The notes under the pieces are model-generated. The model was not told the origin of the DNA, did not search any database, and saw nothing but the letters and a program-made list of their open reading frames with translations. From positions 96,585 to 160,584 of the forward strand of contig CBDBUX010000006.1 of assembly GCA_965212205.1 (NCBI GenBank): a DNA stretch of 64,000 bases. The letters are read 5' to 3'. The translations under genes and the position numbers were made by a program. Each line of letters starts with the position of its first letter. The first letter of the stretch is position 1. Below are positions 26,245 through 35,129 of the stretch, piece after piece. The DNA is from JAHEJJ01 sp965212205. Its GTDB lineage: Bacteria > Bacteroidota > Bacteroidia > Flavobacteriales > Flavobacteriaceae.

Positions 26245-26963
26245 GCTTCTTTAGCTCTTTTCAGATCTTCCGGCGTGTCGATTTCGATTCCGGTTGCTTC
26301 GGTTTCCACCATTTTTATTTTCTTACCATATTCCAGGTAACGGATGGCCTCAATCTTCTCTGCGGCTTCCAGATGCAGCATGGGTAAACGCCTGAAATCC
26401 ATAAGTGCTTCTTTTCTGAAGGCGTAGATACCCTTGTGCTTGTAATAAATGATCTCATGATCATCTGCCCTGGGGAACGGGATGGGGGAACGGGAAAAAT
26501 AAAGCGCAAAATTATCTTTATTTACGATAACTTTTACGGTATTCGGGTTCTTTATTTCGTCCCAATCTGTGATGCGGGTCATTAGCGATGCAAGATCAAT
26601 TTCCTTTTCATGATCGTCTCTAAACACCTCTAATACGGACTGCAGACTTTTCCTATCGGTAAAAGGTTCATCGCCCTGAACATTAACAATAATATCGACA
26701 TCGATGTCGGCCACAGCCTCCGCAATACGGTCGCTACCGGTGTCGTGTTCCTCGATACTCATCAGCACCTTCCCTCCTTCTCGACTCACGGCATCAAAGA
26801 TGATGTCGCTGTCGGTGACCACATATACTTCGTCAAATAATCCTGTTTTCACCGCGGCCTGGTAGGTACGAACGATCACAGGTTTACCGGCCAGATCTTC
26901 CATGAGTTTACCTGGAAACCTGGAGGCAGCATAGCGGGCCGGTATCATCGCAATAATCTTCAT
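26235..26963 (-). CDS. kdsB: 3-deoxy-manno-octulosonate cytidylyltransferase
   Basis: This 242-residue CMP-Kdo synthetase activates Kdo for lipopolysaccharide assembly. Motifs are IPARYAASRFPGKL at the nucleotide site and IIVNVQGDEPF. Full family length. It is translationally linked to the HAD gene (10-base overlap) and follows the DUF4126 gene after 16 bases. Confidence 0.96.
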   Translation of the reverse strand: MKIIAMIPARYAASRFPGKLMEDLAGKPVIVRTYQAAVKTGLFDEVYVVTDSDIIFDAVSREGGKVLMSIEEHDTGSDRIAEAVADIDVDIIVNVQGDEPFTDRKSLQSVLEVFRDDHEKEIDLASLMTRITDWDEIKNPNTVKVIVNKDNFALYFSRSPIPFPRADDHEIIYYKHKGIYAFRKEALMDFRRLPMLHLEAAEKIEAIRYLEYGKKIKMVETEATGIEIDTPEDLKRAKEAWN

Positions 26964-26979
26964 CGCAGAAAAAAAGAAT

Positions 26980-27549
26980 TTAGGTTTTAGGTTTGGGCCT
27001 TAATTTCCGATAGATCACAAATATAAAGGCCAATATGATGATGACCAGAACAGCGGCCAGTATGGGTGCAAAAATTGAAGCCGTGGTGACAACGGCAGCA
27101 GTACCGGTTTCAATAACCGATATACCCGGATTCGCCAAGCCGCCTGTAGTTGCTGTTGAAGTTAGTCTGCTTGTAGCCGAAGCGCCTTTAATAGCCGTTG
27201 CAGTTCCTCCTCCTGCTATGATTGCCAACGACCAGGTTATCACCGGATCGAGATCGGCCACGGTGGATACCATTACGGCGGTGCCGGCCAGTGCTGCCAG
27301 TGGCAGCGCAATACTGTCGAGAAGATTATCTACCCAAGGTATGAAATACGCAAATATTTCGGCCAGCGTAGCCACACCCAATGTGATCACCGCAGCCAGG
27401 CTACCAACCCACTGCCAGTTGTCATTAAGCGTCCAAATATCGAAATATGATGCAAGGCTCAAAGCAAACAGGGGTAAAAATACTCGGAATCCCACCGAAG
27501 CTGCCAAGCCGATTCCAAGGAAGATACTAATTATGGTCTCGGACGTCAT
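26980..27549 (-). CDS. DUF4126 membrane protein
   Basis: This 189-residue, strongly hydrophobic protein has several predicted membrane segments (starting with ISIFLGIGLAASVGFRVFLP) and ends in a basic tail (YRKLRPKPKT). It matches the general look of DUF4126 proteins, whose function is unknown. It lies between the helicase gene (26 bases upstream) and kdsB. Confidence 0.8.
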   Translation of the reverse strand: MTSETIISIFLGIGLAASVGFRVFLPLFALSLASYFDIWTLNDNWQWVGSLAAVITLGVATLAEIFAYFIPWVDNLLDSIALPLAALAGTAVMVSTVADLDPVITWSLAIIAGGGTATAIKGASATSRLTSTATTGGLANPGISVIETGTAAVVTTASIFAPILAAVLVIIILAFIFVIYRKLRPKPKT

Positions 27550-27575
27550 CGCCAGTTATTTATTACGAAAATAGT

Positions 27576-29015
27576 CTATTCCGCACTTACAAAAAAATCA
27601 CTTTTAAAACCGATAAGAAATAGTCGTTTTCGGGCTCTTGTCACCGCGGTATACAGCCATCTCAGATACTCCCGGTCTATGCCGGCAGGCAAGTATGGTT
27701 GCTCTACGAAGACCGTAGCCCACTGACCGCCCTGCGACTTATGACAGGTGATGGCATATGAAAATTTAACCTGTAGGGCGTTGAAGAAAGGATTGTTCTT
27801 TACCGCTAGGAATTTTTTGTATTTCGACTTTTCGTTTTCGTAATCTTTCATCACCTCCTGATAGAGACGGTTGCCGTCTTCATAAGACATTGAAGCGGTG
27901 GGAGCTTTAATAGTATCGAGTATGAGCACCGTTTCAAAAGGGCGCTGGCGGGGGTAATCGACCATCTGAATCCTCACCTCCGCAAATCGGAACCCATAGA
28001 GTTCCTTTATGGCAAGGATCTCCAGAATTTCGATGATATCACCATTGGCTATAAATCCGGCCTCAGAATTAGGTTTTAGCCAGAAGTAATTATTCTTCAC
28101 CACCATCATATAATCCCCGGCTGCCAAATCGCTTTCGAGTTGCAAGATCCTGCTTCTGATACTTTCGTTGTACAAATTGGCCCTTTTGTTAGACCGTACT
28201 ATAAACACTGTATCTTCTCTGCCATTTTCGTTATAGGATTGTTCGATAGCATCCTGAATATCGTAACCATCTACCAATCGGATTAAATCGGAATAACCGC
28301 GAAGATCGAATTGAAAAGCTGCCGGCGCATCGAACTGAATCTGCTCCCTCAATAGGGTAGCATTTCCGAGGATACCTGAGTGTTCCTGCTGTCTGACCAC
28401 TTCGTCGAGTTCAAGATAGTGCACTTCCTTATCATAATTTAGGCGTAGTTTTTGTTCGTCAAGGGCAGGGCTTAGGTCGAGCTGAACCGGCGGTAACTGT
28501 GCGGTATCCCCTATCAATACCAGTTTACATCGGTGTCCGGAATAAACAAACTGCACCAGATCGTCTAATAACGCGCCATTTTCGAAGAGCTTGGTATCCG
28601 TAGGCCGATCGGGGATCATAGAGGCCTCGTCTACTATAAAAATAGTGTCCCGGTGCTTATTGGGCGCCAAAACAAATTTCATCCCTCCTGATTTATCTTT
28701 TCTGGGAAAATATATCTTGCGATGGATCGTCTGAGCGGTTGTTCCGGAATAGGAAGACATCACCTTTGCGGCACGGCCTGTAGGTGCTAGTAGGACGGCT
28801 TTCAATTTAGTATGCCAAAGCTGGGAAACAATTACCCCGGTGATAGTGGTTTTACCCGTCCCGGCATACCCTTTAAGCAGGAAGATCTCATCTTTTGAGT
28901 CCGACAAGATAAAGCGCGACAAGGAATCAAGCGCAGCTTGTTGTTTCAGCGTTGGTTCGTGTGGGAATTTGTCTCTTAAAATCGAATAAAAATCAGCCGC
29001 CTGAATCGCATTCAT
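27576..29015 (-). CDS. RecD-like superfamily 1 DNA helicase
   Basis: This 479-residue ATPase has Walker A GYAGTGKTT, Walker B IFIVDEASM, a GDTAQLPPV segment (motif III), and C-terminal SYAITCHKSQGGQW and YTAVTRARKRL (motifs V and VI). This is the core of RecD2/UvrD-like helicases without accessory N-terminal domains. It heads a same-strand run that continues into DUF4126 and kdsB. Confidence 0.88.
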   Translation of the reverse strand: MNAIQAADFYSILRDKFPHEPTLKQQAALDSLSRFILSDSKDEIFLLKGYAGTGKTTITGVIVSQLWHTKLKAVLLAPTGRAAKVMSSYSGTTAQTIHRKIYFPRKDKSGGMKFVLAPNKHRDTIFIVDEASMIPDRPTDTKLFENGALLDDLVQFVYSGHRCKLVLIGDTAQLPPVQLDLSPALDEQKLRLNYDKEVHYLELDEVVRQQEHSGILGNATLLREQIQFDAPAAFQFDLRGYSDLIRLVDGYDIQDAIEQSYNENGREDTVFIVRSNKRANLYNESIRSRILQLESDLAAGDYMMVVKNNYFWLKPNSEAGFIANGDIIEILEILAIKELYGFRFAEVRIQMVDYPRQRPFETVLILDTIKAPTASMSYEDGNRLYQEVMKDYENEKSKYKKFLAVKNNPFFNALQVKFSYAITCHKSQGGQWATVFVEQPYLPAGIDREYLRWLYTAVTRARKRLFLIGFKSDFFVSAE

Positions 29016-29074
29016 AGGGCTTTAAAGATAGCTAGGTTTTTTGGGGAATTCCTTTTACGATTAAAAAAAAATTG

Positions 29075-29082
29075 TAGATTTG
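29075..29082 (+). promoter_or_regulatory. -7 box for the unknown protein-DUF3822-rsmD run
   Basis: TAGATTTG fully matches TAnnTTTG, 37 bases upstream of the first ATG. No clear -33 TTG. Confidence 0.5.
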
Positions 29083-29119
29083 TGAAGACCACTAAATTTA
29101 ACTAACACGAGGATAAAAA

Positions 29120-29764
29120 ATGAAAACCATTTTTCAAATTGTACTTTGGATCGTCTGTATAGGATTGGGTTACCTTATCTATAGGTCCGTGACCGGGCCC
29201 ATCGAGTTCAAAAAGGTGAAGCAGAACCGATACTCCGATGTCATTTCCAACCTTAAAGACATCAGGGATTCTCAGGAAGCCTATAGAACCGTTAACGGGG
29301 AATTCGCCAAAGATTTTAAAACGTTAATCGCATTTGTAGATAACGGGCAATACACTATTACCCAGCAGCGTGATTCTTCTTTTATGGAATTCGATAAGAC
29401 CTATGGAATTGATTTATTGAGGGAGGTGACAATAATCGATACACTTGGATTTGTGAAAGTGAAAGACTCCATCTTCAAAGGATCTGATCGTTATAAGAGC
29501 ATGATGAATGTCCCTCACGCCCAGAACAATGAACAATTCGAAATGAAGGCAGATATTCTGGATAAAGGTGGATACAGGGCTCCTGTTTTCGAAGTCAAGG
29601 TGAAAAAGGATGTCGTGCTGTACGATCAACCACAAGACCTGGTAGACCGGGAAAATGCCCAAATCAGTGTGGAAGAAGTAAATGGGTCTGAAATAGTTGT
29701 CGGTTCTCTCAGCGATGTGAGTACCAATGGTAACTGGCCGCCAATCTATGACAAAAAACAATAA
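29120..29764 (+). CDS. Membrane-anchored protein of unknown function
   Basis: This 214-residue protein has one N-terminal membrane segment (about 5-22) and an extracytoplasmic remainder. The start of that region (VISNLKDIRDSQEAYRTVNG) has the look of pseudopilin-like N-terminal helices with a DIRDSQ(E)A(Y) stretch. No catalytic motif is seen. It overlaps the start of the DUF3822 gene by 17 bases, so the two probably act together. Confidence 0.7.
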   Translation: MKTIFQIVLWIVCIGLGYLIYRSVTGPIEFKKVKQNRYSDVISNLKDIRDSQEAYRTVNGEFAKDFKTLIAFVDNGQYTITQQRDSSFMEFDKTYGIDLLREVTIIDTLGFVKVKDSIFKGSDRYKSMMNVPHAQNNEQFEMKADILDKGGYRAPVFEVKVKKDVVLYDQPQDLVDRENAQISVEEVNGSEIVVGSLSDVSTNGNWPPIYDKKQ

Positions 29765-30578
29765 TAAGAGCCCGGAAAAGAGCTCAGAAGAATTCTATAA
29801 ATTGTCCATTCAGGTTAGCTTGAATGGACTTTCTTTTTGTGTGGCAGACACACTGAAAAATGATATACTGGTCGGGGAACACGTAAATTTCGGCAAGGAA
29901 CTCTCTCCTTATGAGCTGCAGCGGGAACTCAAAGAAGTGTTAAGGGAACACAACATTCAGGAGATGAATATCTCAGATGTGGTGGTGGTACATCGCAATC
30001 CTCTGTTCAGTATGGTTCCCAAAGCGCTTTTCGATAAGGAAGAACTAGCTAACTATCTTAAATTCAATGCAAAAATTCTTGCCACAGACCTTATTGAATA
30101 CGACGAGATCGAAAGTCATGAAATGGTGAATGTCTATGTTCCCTATATGAACATCAACAATTTTGTATTTGATCTTTTCGGAGAATTTGAATTTGTTCAT
30201 AATGGTACCGTATTGCTACAGTCATTACTCAAATCTGTAGGCAATACCTCAGAACCGATATGTTATGTCAATGTAGGATACCGTCAAATGGACATGCTTG
30301 TTATATCGAAGAAAAAACTACGCTTTTATAACAGCTTCAACTTCCACACTAAGGAAGATTTTATCTACTACCTGCTCTTTACCTTCGAACAACTCGATCT
30401 CGACCCTGAGAGCGTTCCCTTAAGGCTATTCGGATTTATAGAAGAAGGAGACGAACTCTATAGTATTTGCTACGAATTTGTCAGGAACATCTCAATCTAT
30501 TTCCAGGATAATGCTTATACCGTAGGTGGGGTTGCTAAAGAAACAGAGCTAGATTTCACCGTTTTAAATGCTCTTTAA
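29748..30578 (+). CDS. DUF3822 family protein
   Basis: This 276-residue soluble protein has the family start YKLSIQVSLNGLSFC and a conserved-looking LKFNAKIL...DEIESHEMVNVYVPY segment. Function is unknown. An ATG at 29727 is also in frame; 29748 was chosen because MTKNNN is the usual family beginning and gives a shorter overlap with the upstream gene. Its stop overlaps the rsmD start (TAATG). Confidence 0.82.
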   Translation: MTKNNNKSPEKSSEEFYKLSIQVSLNGLSFCVADTLKNDILVGEHVNFGKELSPYELQRELKEVLREHNIQEMNISDVVVVHRNPLFSMVPKALFDKEELANYLKFNAKILATDLIEYDEIESHEMVNVYVPYMNINNFVFDLFGEFEFVHNGTVLLQSLLKSVGNTSEPICYVNVGYRQMDMLVISKKKLRFYNSFNFHTKEDFIYYLLFTFEQLDLDPESVPLRLFGFIEEGDELYSICYEFVRNISIYFQDNAYTVGGVAKETELDFTVLNAL

Positions 30579-31120
30579 TGCGCATTATTTCCGGAACACA
30601 TAAGGGGAAACGCATCCAAGCCCCAAAGCAACTATCGGCCAGGCCTACAACCGATATGGCAAAGGAGGCACTGTTCAATATATTAAACAATCATTACTTT
30701 CTGAACGAATTAAAAGTATTGGACCTCTTTTCAGGTACAGGAAATATCAGTTTCGAATTTGCCTCCCGTGGCACCCCTGAGATTATGGCGGTAGACAAGG
30801 ACCCCAAGAGCGCAAGCTTCATATCTAAAACTGCCGGCGAGCTTGGCTTTCCCATTACGGCTATTAAATCGGATGCGCATAAATATCTCCTTAAGACCGA
30901 GCATACTTTCGACATTATTTTTGCCGACCCTCCCTACCGCATGGCCGTGGAAGATTTTATGCTGATCCCAAAAGTGGTATTTGAACGAAAGTTGCTCAAT
31001 GAGGGGGGTACACTTATCATCGAGCATAGCAAACACACCAACCTGGAACAACTGGAGTATCACAGGGATTCCCGAAAATACGGAGGTAGTGTTTTTAGCT
31101 TTTTCAGTGAAGCTGAATAA
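30578..31120 (+). CDS. rsmD: 16S rRNA (guanine(966)-N(2))-methyltransferase
   Basis: This 180-residue SAM-dependent methyltransferase has MRIISGTHKGKRIQ, an SAM-binding LDLFSGTGNISFE (about 47-59), and the catalytic FADPPY. It modifies G966 of 16S rRNA. It is translationally coupled to DUF3822 through TAATG and is convergent with the RNase P RNA gene. Confidence 0.94.
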   Translation: MRIISGTHKGKRIQAPKQLSARPTTDMAKEALFNILNNHYFLNELKVLDLFSGTGNISFEFASRGTPEIMAVDKDPKSASFISKTAGELGFPITAIKSDAHKYLLKTEHTFDIIFADPPYRMAVEDFMLIPKVVFERKLLNEGGTLIIEHSKHTNLEQLEYHRDSRKYGGSVFSFFSEAE

Positions 31121-31122
31121 AC

Positions 31123-31165
31123 AAAAAAGATCCCTGCCATCCTGAAATCAGGCAGAGCAGGGATC
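31123..31165 (-). terminator. Terminator of the RNase P RNA
   Basis: On the minus strand GATCCCTGC (31165-31157) pairs with GCAGGGATC (31137-31129), with a small inner CCTG/CAGG stem, and is followed by six T residues. It lies just beyond the rnpB 3' end. Confidence 0.85.
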
Positions 31166-31172
31166 TCAATTA

Positions 31173-31495
31173 AAACGGATCATAAGCCGGATTCTGTTCC
31201 CTGTATCATACAATACAGGGTCCTTATCATTTATCTGGACCCCTGGTTACCCAGAAGTTCTATCCGCCTACCCACCAATTCGGGCGTGCTACCCTCAAAT
31301 ACTGGTTTACATGGCGTTTCACCGCATAGAGTTTACCTGGTTTCACTACAGCCTTACCTGTACTTGCTTTCTGTTGCACTTGTCCTCTCCTGACGATGAA
31401 CGCCAGGTCGACGGGCGTTACCCGCTATGCTGCACTTTGGTGTCCGGACTTTCCTCCATGTACTAAAGTACACGGCGATAAGGTCACCGCATCGT
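31173..31495 (-). ncRNA. rnpB: RNase P RNA
   Basis: On the minus strand the sequence contains the diagnostic GAGGAAAGTCCGGACACC near its 5' end and ACAGAATCCGGCTTATGATC at its 3' end, with GAGAGGACAAGTGCAACAGA between. These are conserved core elements of bacterial RNase P RNA, the ribozyme that trims tRNA 5' ends. The ends are set from the promoter box upstream and the terminator downstream and may be off by a few bases. Confidence 0.95.
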
Positions 31496-31496
31496 A

Positions 31497-31504
31497 CAAA
31501 GATA
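31497..31504 (-). promoter_or_regulatory. -7 box of rnpB
   Basis: TATCTTTG on the minus strand fully matches TAnnTTTG and lies directly before the RNA 5' end. Confidence 0.6.
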
Positions 31505-31569
31505 CTACAATTGTTGATAAGTAATGGTTAAACTGGGTCAATTGCAATCCTCTTATATCGGTCTATTTT

Positions 31570-31577
31570 TATATTTG
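31570..31577 (+). promoter_or_regulatory. -7 box of dnaX
   Basis: TATATTTG fully matches the consensus, 42 bases before the dnaX start. A TTG at 31542 is 25 bases upstream, longer than usual. Confidence 0.45.
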
Positions 31578-31619
31578 TAATACAAGCTTGATTAAGTCCA
31601 ATTCCAAAAAATATCTTTA

Positions 31620-33395
31620 GTGGAACCGTTTATTGTTTCTGCGAGAAAATACAGACCACAAACTTTTAAAGATGTGGTAGGCCAGGAGGCGATTACCAAT
31701 ACGCTTATCAATGCTATTGAAAATAATCACCTGGCGCAGGCCTTGCTATTTTGTGGCCCAAGAGGAGTTGGGAAGACCACCTGTGCCCGTATTCTTGCCA
31801 AACAGATAAACCAGGACGGGACTTCTAAAGAAGACGAGGATTTTGCTTTTAATATTTTCGAATTAGACGCTGCCTCCAATAATTCTGTAGATGATATACG
31901 AAGCCTTATAGACCAGGTGAGGATACCGCCTCAGGTAGGTAAGTACAAGGTTTATATTATCGACGAGGTACATATGCTATCACAAGCGGCTTTTAATGCC
32001 TTTTTAAAAACCCTTGAAGAACCTCCGAAGCACGCTATTTTTATCCTGGCCACCACCGAGAAACACAAAATAATCCCCACGATCCTATCGCGCTGCCAGA
32101 TCTTTGATTTTAAAAGGATCACCGTTAAGGATACAGCCAGATATCTGCAACATATCGCAGAACAACAAGGTGTGGAGGCAGAAGAGGATGCCCTGCATAT
32201 CATCGCTCAGAAATCCGACGGAGCTTTGCGAGACGCCTTATCCATTTTTGACAGGGTAGTGAGTTTTTCAGGTAAGAAGCTCACGCGCAAAGCGGTGACC
32301 GAAAACCTTAACGTTCTGGATTATGATACGTATTTCAAAACCACGGATCTTCTTCTTGAACACAATGTTCCCGAATTATTATTATTGTTCAATTCCTTAT
32401 TGTCTAAAGGATTTGAGGGCCACCATTTCATCAACGGACTGGCTTCGCATTTCAGGGATCTCCTGGTCTGCCAGCATGAGGAAACTATCGATCTGCTCGA
32501 AGTTGGTGAAAGTGCCAAGGAGCAATATCTCGAACAATCGAAGAAAGCTTCTCAGAGCTTTCTCATGAAGGCCATCGATATCGCCAATACCTGTGATATC
32601 AATTATAAGACAAGTAAGAATCATCGATTACTTGTAGAATTAAGTTTGATGAAGATGGCGTCCATCGATTTTGAATCCGAAAAAAAAAAGTCTGATCACA
32701 GCCACTTCATTGATGATGCCCTCCTCAAATTAATACCAGCTTCATTCTTTAAAATTCGGCCACCGGAAAGAAATGAAATTCCACCTGAAATCGATTTGGA
32801 GCCTGTAAAAGTTCCCGAGCCAGTAGAGGCTATGACGCTCGATGTTATGGAAGAGCCCATATCGGAGCCTGAATTTTCTGAAACCGCACCACCCAGTGCC
32901 CATGCGCCGAAAATCAATATCAAAGAACGCGCTAAGCGGGTGTCTGGTCTTTCCATCTCTAGTCTGAAGGCTAAAAAAGCTCATGAGCTGGCAAAAATTG
33001 AAGTTATAATAGACGAGAACGATTTACCCCATGATCCATTTACAGAAAAAGATATGCAAGACTTATGGGGAAAGTATGTACACAAACTCGACAACTCGGG
33101 ACGTAAGATCCTAGCTTCGAACCTCAGTATAGACCAGCCCAGACTAGAAGGTGAGAATACCCTTTCTATACAACTTCCCAATCATACTATGAAAAAAGAG
33201 ATTGAGCGTGAAAAATCTGGCTTGTTAGATTATCTAAAAACGGAATTGAATAACCATGAGATCCAGCTAAAAATAACGGTAAAGGAAGATCACGCCAAAC
33301 AGTTTGTCTATACTCCGGAGGAAAAATATGAGAAGCTCAGAGAAAAAAACCCGGAGATAGATCTGCTTCGCAAAGAATTTGATCTCGACCTGTAG
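31620..33395 (+). CDS. dnaX: DNA polymerase III subunit gamma/tau
   Basis: This 591-residue clamp-loader ATPase has Walker A GPRGVGKTT, Walker B IIDEVHML, sensor segment LATTEKHKIIPTILSRCQ, and a C-terminal polymerase-binding region with an acidic/proline linker (about 395-440). Translation starts at GTG with MEPFIVSARKYRPQTF. The four-Cys zinc module usual between Walker A and the ELDAASNN motif is absent, replaced by a short acidic stretch. It is convergent with the TMEM220 gene, stop to stop, with only two bases between. Confidence 0.95.
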   Translation: MEPFIVSARKYRPQTFKDVVGQEAITNTLINAIENNHLAQALLFCGPRGVGKTTCARILAKQINQDGTSKEDEDFAFNIFELDAASNNSVDDIRSLIDQVRIPPQVGKYKVYIIDEVHMLSQAAFNAFLKTLEEPPKHAIFILATTEKHKIIPTILSRCQIFDFKRITVKDTARYLQHIAEQQGVEAEEDALHIIAQKSDGALRDALSIFDRVVSFSGKKLTRKAVTENLNVLDYDTYFKTTDLLLEHNVPELLLLFNSLLSKGFEGHHFINGLASHFRDLLVCQHEETIDLLEVGESAKEQYLEQSKKASQSFLMKAIDIANTCDINYKTSKNHRLLVELSLMKMASIDFESEKKKSDHSHFIDDALLKLIPASFFKIRPPERNEIPPEIDLEPVKVPEPVEAMTLDVMEEPISEPEFSETAPPSAHAPKINIKERAKRVSGLSISSLKAKKAHELAKIEVIIDENDLPHDPFTEKDMQDLWGKYVHKLDNSGRKILASNLSIDQPRLEGENTLSIQLPNHTMKKEIEREKSGLLDYLKTELNNHEIQLKITVKEDHAKQFVYTPEEKYEKLREKNPEIDLLRKEFDLDL

Positions 33396-33397
33396 AA

Positions 33398-33745
33398 TTA
33401 CCTCGTTAATCGTTTCCGGACAGCATAAACGAACATCACCAGACCGGTGATCAGCATCCCCAGAGATTCTCGTGCCCGTTCAATATTTTCAATATCCCCA
33501 TCACCAATACTCAATCCTTCCCACTTTGCAGGCCAGAGGACAACGGTTCCGGAAATATAAAGCAAGCCTAAAATCAAAGCTACCACAAAGCTAAGCCGAC
33601 CCATAAAGAAAAGAATCGAAGCCAGCGCTGCTATTCCGTAAAAAAAATACCAAAGCGTAGCGTCTGGATCATTCCATTGAACATAGGCCGCGATGACAAA
33701 AAGAATAGTCATCAAAAGGGAAAAGATCTTAAATAGGTTTTTCAT
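33398..33745 (-). CDS. TMEM220-like small membrane protein
   Basis: This 115-residue protein has four predicted membrane segments and the motif AAYVQWNDPDATLWYFFYG, typical of transmembrane family 220. Function is unknown. It begins 13 bases after the eboF stop on the same strand and is therefore very likely transcribed as a seventh gene of the ebo operon. Confidence 0.78.
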   Translation of the reverse strand: MKNLFKIFSLLMTILFVIAAYVQWNDPDATLWYFFYGIAALASILFFMGRLSFVVALILGLLYISGTVVLWPAKWEGLSIGDGDIENIERARESLGMLITGLVMFVYAVRKRLTR

Positions 33746-33758
33746 GATAATCAGCGGG

Positions 33759-35129
33759 TTAGAGTGAGGTTATTTGTCGGTATAACAGTTCGTAAACATC
33801 TGTTGCTTCGATATTTTCGCTATCAACAAAATCAGGATTTCCAGATATAAAGATAGGAAAGTCTAAAATATCCTCCGGTATACGACCATGAGAACCTTTT
33901 ACCAGGTCTGCCTCCAGCGGGATGATATCCATCATTGTTCTAAAACCCAGTTTCCTTTTTAATAATTTACCCATAACCCTAAGAAATATCAGCCTTTTCC
34001 CGGGGTCCGTGAACATCTCTACCGGATCGTATCCCGGTTTTCTATGAATATCTACCGTTCTGGCAAAATCAGGGACTTTTTTATCATCCATCCAGTAGTA
34101 ATAGGTAAACCACGCATCAGCTTCAGCTATTACTAATAAGTCTCCTGCTCTTTCATGATCCAATATACTGGTAGTATTAGTAATCAACACTTTCTCCACC
34201 CCTTCTTGTGCTTCCAAAAGTTTTTTCAGCTCGGGTATCAGCATCTTGTCCTTGCAATAAACATGAGCTACCTGATGATCTGCAACCGCAAATGCCCTGC
34301 TCGCACCGGCATCGAGCAACTCCAGACCTCGTTCTAATCTTATCGCCAGGTATCCGCTTTCCCTTAAGGTCCTGTTCAGGTGAACCGGCCGCGAGACATC
34401 TGTGATGCCATATTCAGATAACAGTACCGTATTGCACTCCTTATCCGCATAATATGCTACCAGGTGCTTTACGACTTCATCGATCTCCTTTAAATCGTTC
34501 GCCACCAAATCGCTTTTAGTTCCAAACCGCTGCAGGTTATAATCCAGATGCGGCAGGTAGATCAGGCTGAGGGTGGGATCGTAGAGTTCATCGGTTTTTA
34601 TGGCGGCTTCTGCGATCCAGCGACTCGACTTAATACTTGTTTTAGGACCCCAGAAATGAAATAGTGGAAAGCGCCCCAGTTCGGTCTGTAACCGATCCCT
34701 CAGTTCCGGAGGATGGGAATAAACATCGGGTATCTTACGGCCATCGGCAAGGTAATTAGGACGTGGGGTAACACTGTAATCTACCGTAGAATACATATTG
34801 TACCACCAAAATAAGTTCGCACAGCTAAACTCCGGATCTTCGCGTTTGAGTCGGTCCCATATCTTCTCCGATTGAACCAGCCGGTTCGACTGCCGCCAGA
34901 ATTTTATTTCGGCTTCGTCTTTAAAATACCAACCATTTCCAACAATACCATGATCTGTAGCGGTTTTTCCAGTCAGATAGGTAGCTTGAGCGGTACAGGT
35001 AACCGCCGGAAATGCAGGTTTAACAGTTAAAAGCTGCCCTTTGCGGGCATATTCCTCAATAAACGGAGTGTGTTCCCCAATCAATCGACGGCTAAGCCCA
35101 ACAACATTTATGACCACTGTTTTTTTCAT
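33759..35129 (-). CDS. eboF: EboF, alkaline phosphatase-like protein of the ebo cluster
   Basis: This 456-residue protein has the alkaline phosphatase/nucleotide pyrophosphatase fold, with a nucleophile-like T44 in FPAVTCTAQATYLTG. Aligned by eye, several usual metal ligands differ: the first Asp is V10, the His after D196 is Q200, and the Asp-His of SDHG is E239-Y240. The start at 35129 was chosen because its ATG overlaps the eboE stop as ATGA; an ATG at 35153 is possible but gives a 28-base overlap. The function within ebo is unknown. Confidence 0.85.
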   Translation of the reverse strand: MKKTVVINVVGLSRRLIGEHTPFIEEYARKGQLLTVKPAFPAVTCTAQATYLTGKTATDHGIVGNGWYFKDEAEIKFWRQSNRLVQSEKIWDRLKREDPEFSCANLFWWYNMYSTVDYSVTPRPNYLADGRKIPDVYSHPPELRDRLQTELGRFPLFHFWGPKTSIKSSRWIAEAAIKTDELYDPTLSLIYLPHLDYNLQRFGTKSDLVANDLKEIDEVVKHLVAYYADKECNTVLLSEYGITDVSRPVHLNRTLRESGYLAIRLERGLELLDAGASRAFAVADHQVAHVYCKDKMLIPELKKLLEAQEGVEKVLITNTTSILDHERAGDLLVIAEADAWFTYYYWMDDKKVPDFARTVDIHRKPGYDPVEMFTDPGKRLIFLRVMGKLLKRKLGFRTMMDIIPLEADLVKGSHGRIPEDILDFPIFISGNPDFVDSENIEATDVYELLYRQITSL

